Assembly: GCF_001310815.1 (NCBI RefSeq)
Contig: NZ_BAZK01000019.1
Location: forward strand, 1-64,000
From: Pseudovibrio denitrificans JCM 12308
Lineage (GTDB): Bacteria; Pseudomonadota; Alphaproteobacteria; Rhizobiales; Stappiaceae
DNA length: 64,000 nt
Direction: 5' to 3'
The notes below the pieces were generated by a model. It made no database searches. It was not told the origin of the DNA and saw only the letters and a list, made by a program, of their open reading frames with translations. Shown here piece after piece: positions 18,870 through 29,127 of the stretch; within the stretch, counting starts at the first letter, position 1; each line of letters begins with the position of its first letter. The position numbers and the translations under genes are program-made.

Positions 18870-20794
18870 TGAATAAGATCACGCCAGTGGCAGAAGCTTT
18901 TGATCTGTCTAACTACATCAACTCCCAGGAATCCAAGAGCTTCCTGCGTTTTCTGACCTGCGGAAGCGTGGATGATGGTAAGTCCACTTTGATCGGGCGT
19001 TTGCTTTATGACACGAAGCTGATTTTTGAAGATCAGTTGGCTGCGCTTGAAAAAGACAGCCGGAAACACGGCACTGTTTCAGATGATATCGATCTGGCTT
19101 TGCTGGTGGATGGTCTGGAAGCTGAACGTGAGCAGGGCATCACGATTGATGTGGCCTATCGCTTCTTCTCTACCGAGAAGCGCAAGTTCATCGTTGCTGA
19201 TACGCCGGGTCACGAGCAGTACACCCGTAACATGGCGACAGGCGCTTCCACAGCGGATCTGGCTATCTTGCTGGTTGATGCACGTAATGGTCTGCTGACA
19301 CAGACACGTCGTCATGCGTTTATCGCGTCGCTGCTTGGTGTGCGTCACGTGGTGTTGGCCGTCAATAAGATCGATCTGGTTGATTATGACCAGACACGTT
19401 TTGATGAAATCAAGGCTGACTTTGAGAGCTTCTCATCCGGTTTTGATTTTGACAGCTGCGAAGTTATTCCGCTTTCAGCACGCTTTGGTGACAATGTTAC
19501 CACCAGCAGTGACAAACTGAGCTGGTTTACTGGCCCAACTCTGCTTGAACATCTTGAGAATGTTGAACTGGGCCATGAGCACAGTGAGGCTGCGTTCCGT
19601 TTCCCTGTTCAGTGGGTGAACCGTCCAAATCTGGACTTCCGCGGCTATAGCGGTACGGTTCGTGGTGGTTCTGTCAATGTTGGCGATGAAGTTGTTGTTG
19701 CTCAGTCTGGCAAAACCAGCCGTGTTGAGAAGATTGTCACCATGGATGGGGATCAGGTGCGTGCTGACGATGGGCAGTCGGTTACGTTGACCCTGACTGA
19801 TGAGATCGACATTTCCCGTGGTGATGTTTTGGCTCCTGTACATTCTCGTCCTGATGTGAGCGACCAGTTTGCTGCGCATCTGATCTGGATGTCTGAAAAT
19901 GCTATGCTTCCTGGGCGACCATATCTTCTGAAATGCGGTACCAAGACTGTTGGTGCGAGCGTGACCGAGATTAAGCACAAGGTCGATGTGAACACGTTTG
20001 ATCATCATGCGGCCAAAGAACTCTCACTCAACGAGATCGCGTTCTGTAATCTGGCGCTGTCTGAGGTGATTGCTTTTGATCCTTATGAAGCAAACCGTGA
20101 CACCGGCAGTTTCATCCTGATTGATCGTATGACCAATGAGACGGTTGCTGCTGGTTTGATCTGGTTTGGTCTGCGCCGTGCAACAAACGTCCATCGTCAG
20201 GCTTTGGATGTGAACAAGAAGGCACGTGGTGGTCTGAAAGGGCAAAAGCCTGCGGTTCTCTGGTTCACAGGTCTGTCTGGTTCTGGCAAATCAACCATTG
20301 CAAATGCGGTTGAGCAGAAACTGCTGAGCTTGGGTCGCCATACCTATTTGCTCGATGGTGACAATATTCGCCATGGCCTCAACAAGGATCTTGGGTTCAC
20401 TGACGCTGACCGGGTGGAGAACATCCGCCGGGTTGCGGAGACGTCCAAACTGTTTGTCGACGCAGGTCTGATCACGCTGGTCTCGTTTATTTCGCCATTC
20501 AAGGCAGAGCGCCAGCTTGCACGTGATCTTTTGGAGAATGATGAGTTCTACGAGATCTTCGTTGATACCTCGCTTGAGGATTGCGAAGCGCGTGATCCAA
20601 AAGGCCTTTATGCGAAAGCGCGTAAAGGAGAGATCACTAACTTCACCGGTATCGACAGTGCTTATGAAGCACCGGAAGCGCCGGAATTACATCTGAAGAC
20701 GCAAGGCCGGACCGTTGAGTCTCTTGCTGATGAGATTGTAGATCGCTTGCTTGCTGATGGCTTTATTGGATCGGACAACACCTGGGTCATCTAA
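18869..20794 (+). CDS. cysNC: Bifunctional sulfate adenylyltransferase subunit 1 / adenylylsulfate kinase
   Basis: 641 aa fusion. The N-terminal elongation-factor-like GTPase (about residues 25-450) has [31 protein letters not shown] and the NKIDLVD specificity loop. The C-terminal APS kinase (about 460-635) has GLSGSGKST at 468-476 and [17 protein letters not shown]. Together with CysD it converts sulfate to APS and then to PAPS. GAGGGG precedes the ATG. The same fusion (NodQ type) in rhizobia feeds sulfotransferases. No reductase (cysH) or sulfotransferase is in the window, so assimilation versus sulfation cannot be settled here. A terminator follows. Confidence 0.95.
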   Translation: MNKITPVAEAFDLSNYINSQESKSFLRFLTCGSVDDGKSTLIGRLLYDTKLIFEDQLAALEKDSRKHGTVSDDIDLALLVDGLEAEREQGITIDVAYRFFSTEKRKFIVADTPGHEQYTRNMATGASTADLAILLVDARNGLLTQTRRHAFIASLLGVRHVVLAVNKIDLVDYDQTRFDEIKADFESFSSGFDFDSCEVIPLSARFGDNVTTSSDKLSWFTGPTLLEHLENVELGHEHSEAAFRFPVQWVNRPNLDFRGYSGTVRGGSVNVGDEVVVAQSGKTSRVEKIVTMDGDQVRADDGQSVTLTLTDEIDISRGDVLAPVHSRPDVSDQFAAHLIWMSENAMLPGRPYLLKCGTKTVGASVTEIKHKVDVNTFDHHAAKELSLNEIAFCNLALSEVIAFDPYEANRDTGSFILIDRMTNETVAAGLIWFGLRRATNVHRQALDVNKKARGGLKGQKPAVLWFTGLSGSGKSTIANAVEQKLLSLGRHTYLLDGDNIRHGLNKDLGFTDADRVENIRRVAETSKLFVDAGLITLVSFISPFKAERQLARDLLENDEFYEIFVDTSLEDCEARDPKGLYAKARKGEITNFTGIDSAYEAPEAPELHLKTQGRTVESLADEIVDRLLADGFIGSDNTWVI

Positions 20795-20816
20795 ACTGAA
20801 AAAGTAACTTCTATTC

Positions 20817-20847
20817 AAAGCCGGGGGCGAAAGTTCCCGGCTTTTTT
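20817..20847 (+). terminator. Rho-independent terminator after cysNC
   Basis: AAAGCCGGG pairs with CCCGGCTTT around a short loop and continues into a T run. Confidence 0.9.
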
Positions 20848-20998
20848 GTGTTCGCTCACATTGGAACCGAGATAAGTCTGGGCATTTTCTGAGATGTTTT
20901 TTTACCAAACAAACACCCCGCAATTTTTTGAGGAAGCGAGTTCCGCTAGGTTTCGGCCTAACTCAACTGATCTCATTTTAAGGCTATGGGAGGATCAG

Positions 20999-21589
20999 AT
21001 GCCGAAAGCGCTTAAAAAATATAAGAATGTCAAAGAGTTCCTTAGCGGTGTGCCTGCCTTCAAAAAGGAAATGGAAAAGAAGCATAAACTGCCAGCCAAG
21101 GACATTGATAAGTATGGCAAGCTGACAAGCGACAAGGCGGGCATCGAGAAGAAGTACATGTCGCTTGTTGAAGAAGATCCTAAGCTGAAGAAAATCTCCA
21201 GTGACATTGATAGAGCAGAAAAAGCCGTCAAAAGCCTGTCGAAGGCACAGGATGAATACATCAAAGCGCATAATACAGTTGAGCAAATCAACAAAGGTAT
21301 GAAAACCTTGGAAAATTCTGTCAGGGGAGACACAAAACAGCTTTTGGGGAATGATAAGTACCAGCAGCTTCGTCAACACTTGGATGCTGCGAACAAGAGT
21401 TATGCCGCCGCGGAAAAGAAGATTGCTCAAAGAGCGGCTCTTCAAAAGCAATTTGAGCAGCTTTTGGATGTCTACGACAAAGAGAAAGACAAGATCGCAA
21501 AGAGTTATGGGGTCACTCTCACGACCGACGCAAAAAGCCTGATCGTGCTTATGGGAAAGAGTGCGGAATACTCGATGATCATCGGATAA
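20999..21589 (+). CDS. Hypothetical lysine-rich helical protein
   Basis: 196 aa from the ATG at 20999, which has GGGAGG 5 nt upstream; the frame is open from 20894 but the upstream part looks non-coding. I do not recognise the family. The protein has no signal peptide, membrane segment or cysteine. It is very rich in Lys, Glu, Asp and Ala and predicts as long amphipathic helices, with heptad-like stretches over about residues 55-165 (KKISSDIDRAEKAVKSLSKA and later AAEKKIAQRAALQKQFEQLL). The C terminus is more hydrophobic. It is followed 120 bp later by a second coiled-coil-like unknown gene on the same strand, and the two may form a unit. A cytosolic scaffold or a secretion-system accessory are possibilities without direct support. 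Confidence 0.7.
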   Translation: MPKALKKYKNVKEFLSGVPAFKKEMEKKHKLPAKDIDKYGKLTSDKAGIEKKYMSLVEEDPKLKKISSDIDRAEKAVKSLSKAQDEYIKAHNTVEQINKGMKTLENSVRGDTKQLLGNDKYQQLRQHLDAANKSYAAAEKKIAQRAALQKQFEQLLDVYDKEKDKIAKSYGVTLTTDAKSLIVLMGKSAEYSMIIG

Positions 21590-21709
21590 GCCAGTTGATG
21601 CATAGCAGAAAGTGAGAGTGCTTTTTCTGGCAATCCTTCATGTTGAAGCGGAGCTGGCCTGAGGCTTCGCTTCCAGAATTATGATGTTCTACATGTGATA
21701 GAGCTCTCC

Positions 21710-22360
21710 ATGATCACAGTTACACGACATTTTAAAAGCGTTAGTTATTTCCAGAAGTGGGGAGCACGGGTTGTCGGAGATTGGGATCTGAGTAAGGAGG
21801 CTCTTGCTCAGTATAAGGCCATCCTTGCCGATCCGGATGCTTTGAGGCCATGGCAGTCCTCTGAAAGTGAGGACTATGAACTCGGTGATCTGATGGAACT
21901 GAGAGAGATCGAAGCGGCAGAGGTTGATCAAGAACTTGCTGCTGCTGAAGACGTGTGTCGACACCTCTCAAAGAAACTGATGCGGCTGGAGAGGAACAAC
22001 AACGGTGCTGAAACCGCCAGATATCAAGCTTTGCAGAGTGAATATGAAGTAACTGCCAGACAATGCGAGTTGTTGGAGGGAAAACTGCAGGCCTTGAAAG
22101 TCCAAAGGCAGGAGATCAGCCAAAGCAGGCAGCCCCTAAGGAAACAAAAGAGACGAACTTTAGAGCCGTTGCAGGTCAGCGTTACGAGAACAGATGAGTG
22201 CCTCGTTATACGAGTTGGTGGGAGTGTATGCTCCGTCATTCCTTGCAATGAGAATGTGCGCAGGAAAAAGAGCTACAAAAATCCGGATCCGGTCCCAAAG
22301 CAGGAGAGGTCGCTGAGAGCGCTCGCCTTGAAGCAAAAGCTACTCAATCAACGCAGATGA
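21710..22360 (+). CDS. Hypothetical coiled-coil protein with atypical codon use
   Basis: 216 aa from the ATG at 21710; a GTG at 21695 is an alternative. No recognised domain. After an N-terminal part with two Trp-rich patches (FQKWGARVVGDWDL, ALRPWQ) comes a long Glu/Leu/Gln-rich coiled coil, about residues 60-145. A basic stretch (RQPLRKQKRRT), a short beta-like segment (CLVIRVGGSVCSVIP) and a very basic tail ending KQKLLNQRR follow. Arginine is often coded by AGG or AGA, while neighbouring genes use CGC or CGT, a hint of acquisition. Gene order with the preceding helical unknown suggests a pair. Function unknown. Confidence 0.6.
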   Translation: MITVTRHFKSVSYFQKWGARVVGDWDLSKEALAQYKAILADPDALRPWQSSESEDYELGDLMELREIEAAEVDQELAAAEDVCRHLSKKLMRLERNNNGAETARYQALQSEYEVTARQCELLEGKLQALKVQRQEISQSRQPLRKQKRRTLEPLQVSVTRTDECLVIRVGGSVCSVIPCNENVRRKKSYKNPDPVPKQERSLRALALKQKLLNQRR

Positions 22361-22530
22361 AGGGAAGGGTGATAACTTGCAGGTCTGTAAAGTGAGCTTT
22401 GCGCTTCCGAAGGTGACGCCCCCTAAAACCCTCTTCAGACGCACAACAGGGTGTTCACGCTCTTGTAATTTGGTGCCAAAGCGCCTAATCAACTTTTGGA
22501 TTATATTCACGCCTTTAAGGAGATCTCTTC

Positions 22531-23379
22531 GTGTCTCAACCGAACTCAGAAGTTTCCGTCGGGAACGCTGTCTTTTCAAATGATAAACCGTTCTCTCTGA
22601 TCGCTGGCCCGTGCCAGATGGAGAGCCGGGCGCATGCCTTGGAAATGGCGCATGCAGTCAAGGAAATTGCAGAAGAGTTGAACATTGGTTTGGTTTTCAA
22701 GGCGAGCTATGACAAAGCAAACCGGACAAGCCTTTCTGCCAGTCGTGGCATGGGCATGAAGGGTGGTCTTGAGGTCTTTGCGGAAATCAAAGAGACCTAT
22801 GGTCTGCCAGTTATCACTGATGTGCACGAACCAAGCCATTGTGCGCCAGTTGGTGAGGTTTGCGATGTGTTGCAGATTCCAGCTTATCTGTGTCGCCAAA
22901 CTGACCTTCTTGTTGCTGCTGCGAAAACCGGCAGAGCACTGAATGTGAAGAAGGGGCAGTTTCTCGCGCCTTGGGACATGAAAAACGTCATGACCAAGGT
23001 CGTTGAGAGCGGCAACTCCAACGTGATGTTGTGCGAGCGTGGCGCAACATTTGGTTACAACACTCTTGTTTCAGATATGCGCGCGCTGCCAATCATGGCT
23101 GAGATGGGCGCACCTGTTGTGTTTGATGCAACGCATTCTGTACAGCAGCCAGGTGGCCTTGGTGGATCTTCTGGTGGTCAGCGTGAGTTTGTTGCGACGC
23201 TTGCCCGTGCAGCTATTGCGGTGGGCATTGCAGGGCTGTTTGTGGAGACACATGACGATCCTGACAACACAACGTCATCTGATGGCCCGAATATGATCCC
23301 ACTGAACCGACTCAAAGACCTGCTGAAGTGGCTGCAGGAGTTTGACCGGATCGCGAAAAACGGAAGTTTTACGCTTTAG
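22531..23379 (+). CDS. kdsA: 3-deoxy-8-phosphooctulonate synthase (Kdo-8-P synthase)
   Basis: 282 aa aldolase-type enzyme condensing phosphoenolpyruvate with arabinose-5-phosphate, the committed step to Kdo of the LPS inner core. Signatures are LIAGPCQMESRAHALEMA, FKASYDKANRTS, VITDVHEP, the QIPAYLCRQTDLLVAAA loop and FDATHSVQQPGG. The start is GTG at 22531 with AAGGAG 8 nt before it. The Cys in IAGPCQMES, a metal ligand in metal-dependent forms, is present (many metal-independent forms have Asn). It precedes enolase, which makes its substrate PEP, by 190 bp. Confidence 0.95.
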   Translation: MSQPNSEVSVGNAVFSNDKPFSLIAGPCQMESRAHALEMAHAVKEIAEELNIGLVFKASYDKANRTSLSASRGMGMKGGLEVFAEIKETYGLPVITDVHEPSHCAPVGEVCDVLQIPAYLCRQTDLLVAAAKTGRALNVKKGQFLAPWDMKNVMTKVVESGNSNVMLCERGATFGYNTLVSDMRALPIMAEMGAPVVFDATHSVQQPGGLGGSSGGQREFVATLARAAIAVGIAGLFVETHDDPDNTTSSDGPNMIPLNRLKDLLKWLQEFDRIAKNGSFTL

Positions 23380-23456
23380 ATATTTCACGGCACCTAAGGT
23401 AAGTGACAAAATACTGCGTTTTTACGTAGAGGTGCGACAAAATACATTCGTTTATT

Positions 23457-23499
23457 CCCAAGGATTTACAGAGGAGTACGGTCTCTTCTCTTCCTTGGG
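23457..23499 (+). other. Nested inverted repeat in the eno leader
   Basis: CCCAAGGA (23457-23464) pairs with TCCTTGGG (23492-23499), enclosing a smaller GAG/CTC hairpin. It lies about 70 nt before the enolase start and about 80 nt after kdsA. It has no T run, so it could be an mRNA leader structure or a weak terminator. The remainder of 23380-23569 shows nothing clear. Confidence 0.3.
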
Positions 23500-23569
23500 G
23501 GCAGCGCCTCAGGTAAAAGCTCTTAGAGCCAAAATTCCACACTCTACAAGTACATTGGAGTACTCTTAG

Positions 23570-24844
<1,275 letters not shown>

Positions 24845-24871
24845 GACCTTTCAGCATCTGCTTGAAATTAA

Positions 24872-24901
24872 GAAAGCCGGTCCATTTGGACCGGCTTTTT
24901 T
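24872..24901 (+). terminator. Rho-independent terminator after eno
   Basis: AAGCCGGTCC pairs with GGACCGGCTT around 4 nt, then a T run. It also lies just past the end of the small minus-strand membrane gene and could act on that transcript too. Confidence 0.9.
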
Positions 24902-24906
24902 GCTTC

Positions 24907-25194
24907 CTACATCCTGCTGAAAATGCCGTATAGAAAGCTTCCAATTTTGAATATGAGCCAGCCTGCAAATAAATAACCCCACATGTAAGGAACGGCCAGA
25001 ATCCCCCATGCGGCCAACAGACCGAGATCATATAAAGATCCCCCGAAGTCCATTCCATAAATGATGCAGGGACTTACGCCTTGAGAGGAAAATGAACACT
25101 CAGTTGTTGAACTGATTATGAAAAGCGCAGTTATACTTAAAAACCAGACGCCGATAGGTATGAGTAGTAGCGTAATGAAGGTTCTAAGGCTCAT
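24907..25194 (-). CDS. Small predicted membrane protein
   Basis: 95 aa, no recognised family. Hydropathy by eye gives two or three transmembrane segments: residues about 5-28 (FITLLLIPIGVWFLSITALF), about 52-75 and about 76-92. A loop with two cysteines (TECSFSSQGVSPCIIYG) lies between the first and second, probably periplasmic and possibly disulfide-bonded, which fits the DsbA-like oxidoreductase encoded next upstream. The ATG at 25194 directly follows a perfect 9-bp hairpin with no visible Shine-Dalgarno box. It is probably real because of its membrane profile and the start/stop fit between eno and the dsbA-like gene. Confidence 0.55.
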   Translation of the reverse strand: MSLRTFITLLLIPIGVWFLSITALFIISSTTECSFSSQGVSPCIIYGMDFGGSLYDLGLLAAWGILAVPYMWGYLFAGWLIFKIGSFLYGIFSRM

Positions 25195-25218
25195 GCTTGC
25201 AAGATTACACTTGCAAGC
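25195..25218 (-). promoter_or_regulatory. Perfect hairpin abutting the small membrane gene start codon
   Basis: GCTTGCAAG and CTTGCAAGC, 9 bp each, flank 6 nt and end exactly one base before the ATG at 25194. Each arm contains the self-complementary octamer CTTGCAAG. The position would bury the ribosome-binding region in the mRNA. Confidence 0.5.
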
Positions 25219-25324
25219 AAAACAGAGCTATTATTGAAATTCACCAGTTGAACAGGTGATTTTGTCGTCGCAGTTTTCGAAATATGTTCTTGAAGACTGA
25301 AGAGCGGAGATTTTCAGCTCGTGC

Positions 25325-25981
25325 TTACTCGCCAGTTTTCGTTTCTTCCGCGTGGCGGATGGCTGCAGCCAGTGTTTCCGGGTTTTCAGCTCCTGCGACA
25401 GCGAAGCGGCCGTCGATGACGAAAAACGGGACACCAGTGACGCCGATTTCGTGTGCGCGGAATACGTCAGCTTCCACTTCCTTGACATCCTGATCAGTGT
25501 CCAGAAGATCTGAAACAAGTTTGCTGTTGAGGCCAGCCCGTTCTGCTGCGTCGACAAGAACTTGTTTATCTGTCAGGTCAGCGCCTTCGGTGAAGTAGAG
25601 TTTGAACAGCTCTTCGACCATCGCATCCTGCATGCCTTCAGAACGCGCCCAACGGATCAGGCGATGACTGTCGATAGTGTTTGGTGATTTTTTGATGGCT
25701 TCGAACTGGAAGTCGATATCTTCTGCCGCACCAGCATCGCGTACGTGGGAGTAGGCTTGTTCTGCTCGCTCAGGTCCGCCAAACTTGTCTTCCAGATACT
25801 TTTTGCGATCCTTGCCTTCTTTCGGGAGGGTCGCATCCAGCTGATAGGGGTGCCATTGAACTTTGACGGTGCTTTCCGGCAACATCATGAGGGCTTTTTC
25901 CAGTCGGCGTTTGCCGATGAAGCACCATGGGCACATGACATCGGAGATCACATCAATGACAATCGGGGCATTAGTAGACAT
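25325..25981 (-). CDS. DsbA family oxidoreductase, FrnE-like
   Basis: 218 aa thioredoxin-fold protein with the CPWC redox pair (Cys17 and Cys20) in IDVISDVMCPWCFIGKRRLEKAL and a cis-proline loop, GVPFFVIDG. The inserted helical domain (residues about 60-160) and the absence of a signal peptide place it in the cytosolic FrnE/2-hydroxychromene-isomerase-like branch of DsbA proteins. Members act as disulfide oxidoreductases or isomerases, and the FrnE relative in Deinococcus is linked to oxidative and metal stress. The specific client is unknown. The next gene downstream encodes a membrane protein with two loop cysteines. Confidence 0.88.
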   Translation of the reverse strand: MSTNAPIVIDVISDVMCPWCFIGKRRLEKALMMLPESTVKVQWHPYQLDATLPKEGKDRKKYLEDKFGGPERAEQAYSHVRDAGAAEDIDFQFEAIKKSPNTIDSHRLIRWARSEGMQDAMVEELFKLYFTEGADLTDKQVLVDAAERAGLNSKLVSDLLDTDQDVKEVEADVFRAHEIGVTGVPFFVIDGRFAVAGAENPETLAAAIRHAEETKTGE

Positions 25982-26087
25982 CTGAATTCTCAGTTATGGG
26001 TGTATTCGCATTTGCTCTGTAGCCTATCAGGAAAATCCGATAGATGCTCTGGAAAACTCTCACAGTTTCGTGAGGTCGCAGAAGGGT

Positions 26088-27329
26088 TTATCCGTTGCCC
26101 AAGCCTGTGGTGCGCACCATCACCAGAACGCGGTTGGAGAGTTGCTCCATCCCTTTTTTACTGCGTAGAACGGCAACGGGGCCACGGCCTTCGATGTTGG
26201 CGACAAAATCCTCATCACGGCAGACGGCCATGGCGATGGAGAGAACGGTGCCGCTCCAATACATCTGATGCTGGGCGAAGGCCTGTGGGTTGCTGCCTGT
26301 GAAACGTTCTATGAGTTCCAGCAGGTTGAGCTCGTAGATGGATTCGCCGCGGCGTTTGGTGGATTCTTCAAGAAGTGTCAGATAGCTGCGGTAGGTCTGT
26401 TCTGACAGGTAATCCTCATCATCCTGCCGGGCGAGCCATTGGCTGGAGACCGTGAGGATCGCATCAGTGAGGCGCTGGCGGCGACCTCCGCGCAATGCGC
26501 TGATGATGTGGCCTGTGAGAGCCTTATCTGTCACGTCGCCCAGAAGAACATCTGTTGCGCCTGCAGAATAGAGCAGGTGAGCGGATTCCTCATCCACACT
26601 GTGGGCGAGGATCGGCAGGTTGAAGTAGCGCGGATCTGCGCGAAGCCGTTCGATCTCCTCACAGGCCTGCCATGCTGGCATATCGATCAGCACGGCCTCA
26701 AACCGGCGCGCGGTGAGGTAGTCCTCTGTCATGTCAGAGGTGAAGCCACCAACGATTTCGACGGGCATATCCAGAAGAGCTTGTGTGCGGCCAAAGTGCT
26801 TACCGAAACCTGCTACGAGTAAGCCTGCAGATTTCAGCGGACCGAACTCTGTTTTGTATTCTGGGAGAGGTCCAAACAGGCCGCGGCGCAAGCGGGCTTC
26901 TTCTGCTCTGTTCGCAAGACGCCTCAGGCCGGCAATACGTGGCAGAAGCACATCTGGCGGAATAGCGTCGCTGACAGTTGCGCTAGGTTTGAGCTCCAGC
27001 GGGACTGGGGCGTTGCCATTGGTGATGACGAGCAATGGGACTTCAACGCCCGGGCCTTTTCGGAAACGCTTAATGGTTTGAGTGAGTTCATCCAGCTCTG
27101 GCGGGTTTTGCTCTTGCCATGGCAGGAGGATGCAGATTGGGAGAACGCTTGCACCTTCCAGCTCTTCCATAAGCTGCTGGCTTGTTCTGATTGCAACGAG
27201 GCGATCAGACAGAACAGTCAAAGGCTCCAACATATCAAAGACATGATTGTGCACTGGAGCTATCAGCAGGATTTTACCCCAGCTGGAATCGTGCGTCTCA
27301 GTCTCTAATGGTTGGCTATGCTCGGCCAT
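26088..27329 (-). CDS. Receiver-like protein with degenerate GGDEF domain
   Basis: 413 aa cytosolic protein. Residues about 18-135 look like a receiver fold without the phosphoacceptor aspartate (CILLPWQ in its place). A second receiver (about 165-275) keeps a candidate Asp in VLIDMPAW and the ALRADPRYFNLPILAHS region. The C-terminal third resembles a GGDEF domain but reads CRDEDF where active cyclases have GGDEF/GGEEF, so it should not make cyclic-di-GMP. The layout, two receivers then a pseudo-GGDEF, recalls PleD and PopA of Caulobacter. It begins 8 bp after the stop of an acyl-CoA synthetase-like gene and is surely cotranscribed. It may act as an effector or scaffold; the domain calls are by eye. 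Confidence 0.65.
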   Translation of the reverse strand: MAEHSQPLETETHDSSWGKILLIAPVHNHVFDMLEPLTVLSDRLVAIRTSQQLMEELEGASVLPICILLPWQEQNPPELDELTQTIKRFRKGPGVEVPLLVITNGNAPVPLELKPSATVSDAIPPDVLLPRIAGLRRLANRAEEARLRRGLFGPLPEYKTEFGPLKSAGLLVAGFGKHFGRTQALLDMPVEIVGGFTSDMTEDYLTARRFEAVLIDMPAWQACEEIERLRADPRYFNLPILAHSVDEESAHLLYSAGATDVLLGDVTDKALTGHIISALRGGRRQRLTDAILTVSSQWLARQDDEDYLSEQTYRSYLTLLEESTKRRGESIYELNLLELIERFTGSNPQAFAQHQMYWSGTVLSIAMAVCRDEDFVANIEGRGPVAVLRSKKGMEQLSNRVLVMVRTTGLGNG

Positions 27330-27337
27330 TCATCCTC

Positions 27338-29011
27338 TCAGGCAACCGCTTCCACCGGTTTTGGCTGGGAGCGTCTGGTCAATTTCTGTCTGTCTACGCG
27401 GCCATCTTTCGTCATTGGCAGTGCGCGCAGCGACAGAATTCTGTGTGGCATCATTGTCAGGCTCACGCGTGATGCGTCGAGGTAGGCGTAAAAGGCTTCT
27501 ACATCAACGAGAAGACCTTCTGACGGTACCACCGCGACCATTAGGCGTGCACCCATTAATTCATCTTCTACCAGAAAAGCAGCCGCTTCTTTTACCCCCG
27601 AGAATTCACTGTATATCTCGTCGAGACGTTCCAGCTCGAGTAATCCGGGGGCTCTTTGACCAGGTGTGCCGAAGCCGTGAATGGCTCCTGTAACTTCATG
27701 TACGCCAACAGGGATTTCGGTAATCAGGCCGTGCTCGCCCTGTTCGTTGCTGAAGAAAGTGAGGTGCGAGTCGTTGGATGGCCAGTCTGCATCCGGGACC
27801 ATCGCGCCCTTGAGTTTGAGGTGATATCCGGTTTCCGCCTTCGCGGATTCCTGTGAGAATTCCTCATTAATTTCAATTGGATCAATATTAATTAGGCATG
27901 GTCCATGGGTGGATGTGCTTGGGGCAAACTGATTGCCTGGGATTAATGGCACAGGTTGATCCGAGGTTCCGCGCAGATGTGCCACCATTGCATATTCATC
28001 GAGCACATGGAGATCTGTGACGACACCTTTTGCCTGGTATTTTGCAGGCTTTGGTGAGGTGATGGACCATGTGGCAACGGTGTTTGTGCTCCAGCCTTCC
28101 AACGCTCCATCGATGTGGGATGCAAGCGGTCCAGGGGTCAAAATATAATTTGCCTCGATGGAGCGTGCATGATCCGTCAATGTGGATAAAGCGTGTGGAT
28201 GATGGAGATGGAGTGTTCCTTCACTCAGCAGCCAAGGAACCAAACCGGCACCAATCCCTGTAATTCCGCAGAGAATGTATGGCAGCAGAATGCGAGCACC
28301 GGGCTCCAGTCTTGTCTCCAGAAACGGCATCAGGCCTGTGGAGACCCAGTGGTTATGACTGCGCGGGATCGGACTGATTTCAGCGCCTGAGTGAACCCAT
28401 GTGAGCGTTGCCACGTGATTGGCTGGTGCACCTTCGCGCTCAATGACTGGTTCGGCGAAGGAATCTCCGTTTTCGGCCAGCATCGGTGCCATATCAATGA
28501 GGCCATCAGGAATGTCACTGCCGAGGCCAAAAACGAAACGCAGTGAGAAAAAGTCGGCTGCCGCATCCCTTGCTTCTTCGCCAAGCATGCGTGTTTCAAC
28601 GCGATCTGCGGTGATCAGCGCTTTGGCGTCTACCGTGCTGAGTGCGCGTAGGATCTCAGAATGGCGCCAGTGCAGCGGGAAGGGGGATACGATCAGGCCA
28701 GCGCGTAATGCGCCGAGAATACAAAGGACGTTATCAACTGTGTTTGGTGATTGCAGGCCCAGAATATGGTCCGGCTCCATGCCAACAGCAGCGAAGAAAC
28801 CAGCGATCCGGCTGATTTCCTGCTCTGCCTCCGCGTAGGTCAGATGGCGCGGTTTGCCGCCTGTCCATTTTTCTCTGTCGGGTGCATCTACCAGTGCCAA
28901 GCGGTTTGGATGTTTTTGCGCCGCACGTCTGAACAGCATATCAAGGGTGATGTTGCCCCAAACTCCTGTTGTGCTGTGGTTTGCAATGGCATCGGTATTT
29001 GACAGTATCAT
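27338..29011 (-). CDS. Acyl-CoA synthetase-like protein, probably catalytically degenerate
   Basis: 557 aa protein with the adenylate-forming fold. LFRRAAQKHPNRLALVD, RHLTYAEAEQEISRIAGFFAAVGM, LGLQSPNTVDNVLCILGALRAG and the C-terminal LRALPMTKDGRVDR lie in the expected order. However, the ATP P-loop (consensus TSGTTGxPKG) is replaced by HSGAEISPIPRSH. The YGxTE motif is absent (ATWSITSPKPAK), and the C-terminal catalytic Lys after Gly is Arg. All three losses suggest it no longer activates acids, or uses very divergent chemistry. It is cotranscribed with the pseudo-GGDEF receiver protein encoded downstream. The frame is intact throughout, so this is a maintained protein, not a pseudogene. Confidence 0.75.
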   Translation of the reverse strand: MILSNTDAIANHSTTGVWGNITLDMLFRRAAQKHPNRLALVDAPDREKWTGGKPRHLTYAEAEQEISRIAGFFAAVGMEPDHILGLQSPNTVDNVLCILGALRAGLIVSPFPLHWRHSEILRALSTVDAKALITADRVETRMLGEEARDAAADFFSLRFVFGLGSDIPDGLIDMAPMLAENGDSFAEPVIEREGAPANHVATLTWVHSGAEISPIPRSHNHWVSTGLMPFLETRLEPGARILLPYILCGITGIGAGLVPWLLSEGTLHLHHPHALSTLTDHARSIEANYILTPGPLASHIDGALEGWSTNTVATWSITSPKPAKYQAKGVVTDLHVLDEYAMVAHLRGTSDQPVPLIPGNQFAPSTSTHGPCLINIDPIEINEEFSQESAKAETGYHLKLKGAMVPDADWPSNDSHLTFFSNEQGEHGLITEIPVGVHEVTGAIHGFGTPGQRAPGLLELERLDEIYSEFSGVKEAAAFLVEDELMGARLMVAVVPSEGLLVDVEAFYAYLDASRVSLTMMPHRILSLRALPMTKDGRVDRQKLTRRSQPKPVEAVA

Positions 29012-29127
29012 TTAAGGTAAGTCCGCTAGGCGACTGAGAAATTCGAGATTCGGCAAGTTGGTTAATAGACACTTTTGTTGAGTAGGCTGCCTTCATCAAG
29101 AACGCAGCCTAATTTTTATGTGTTTAT

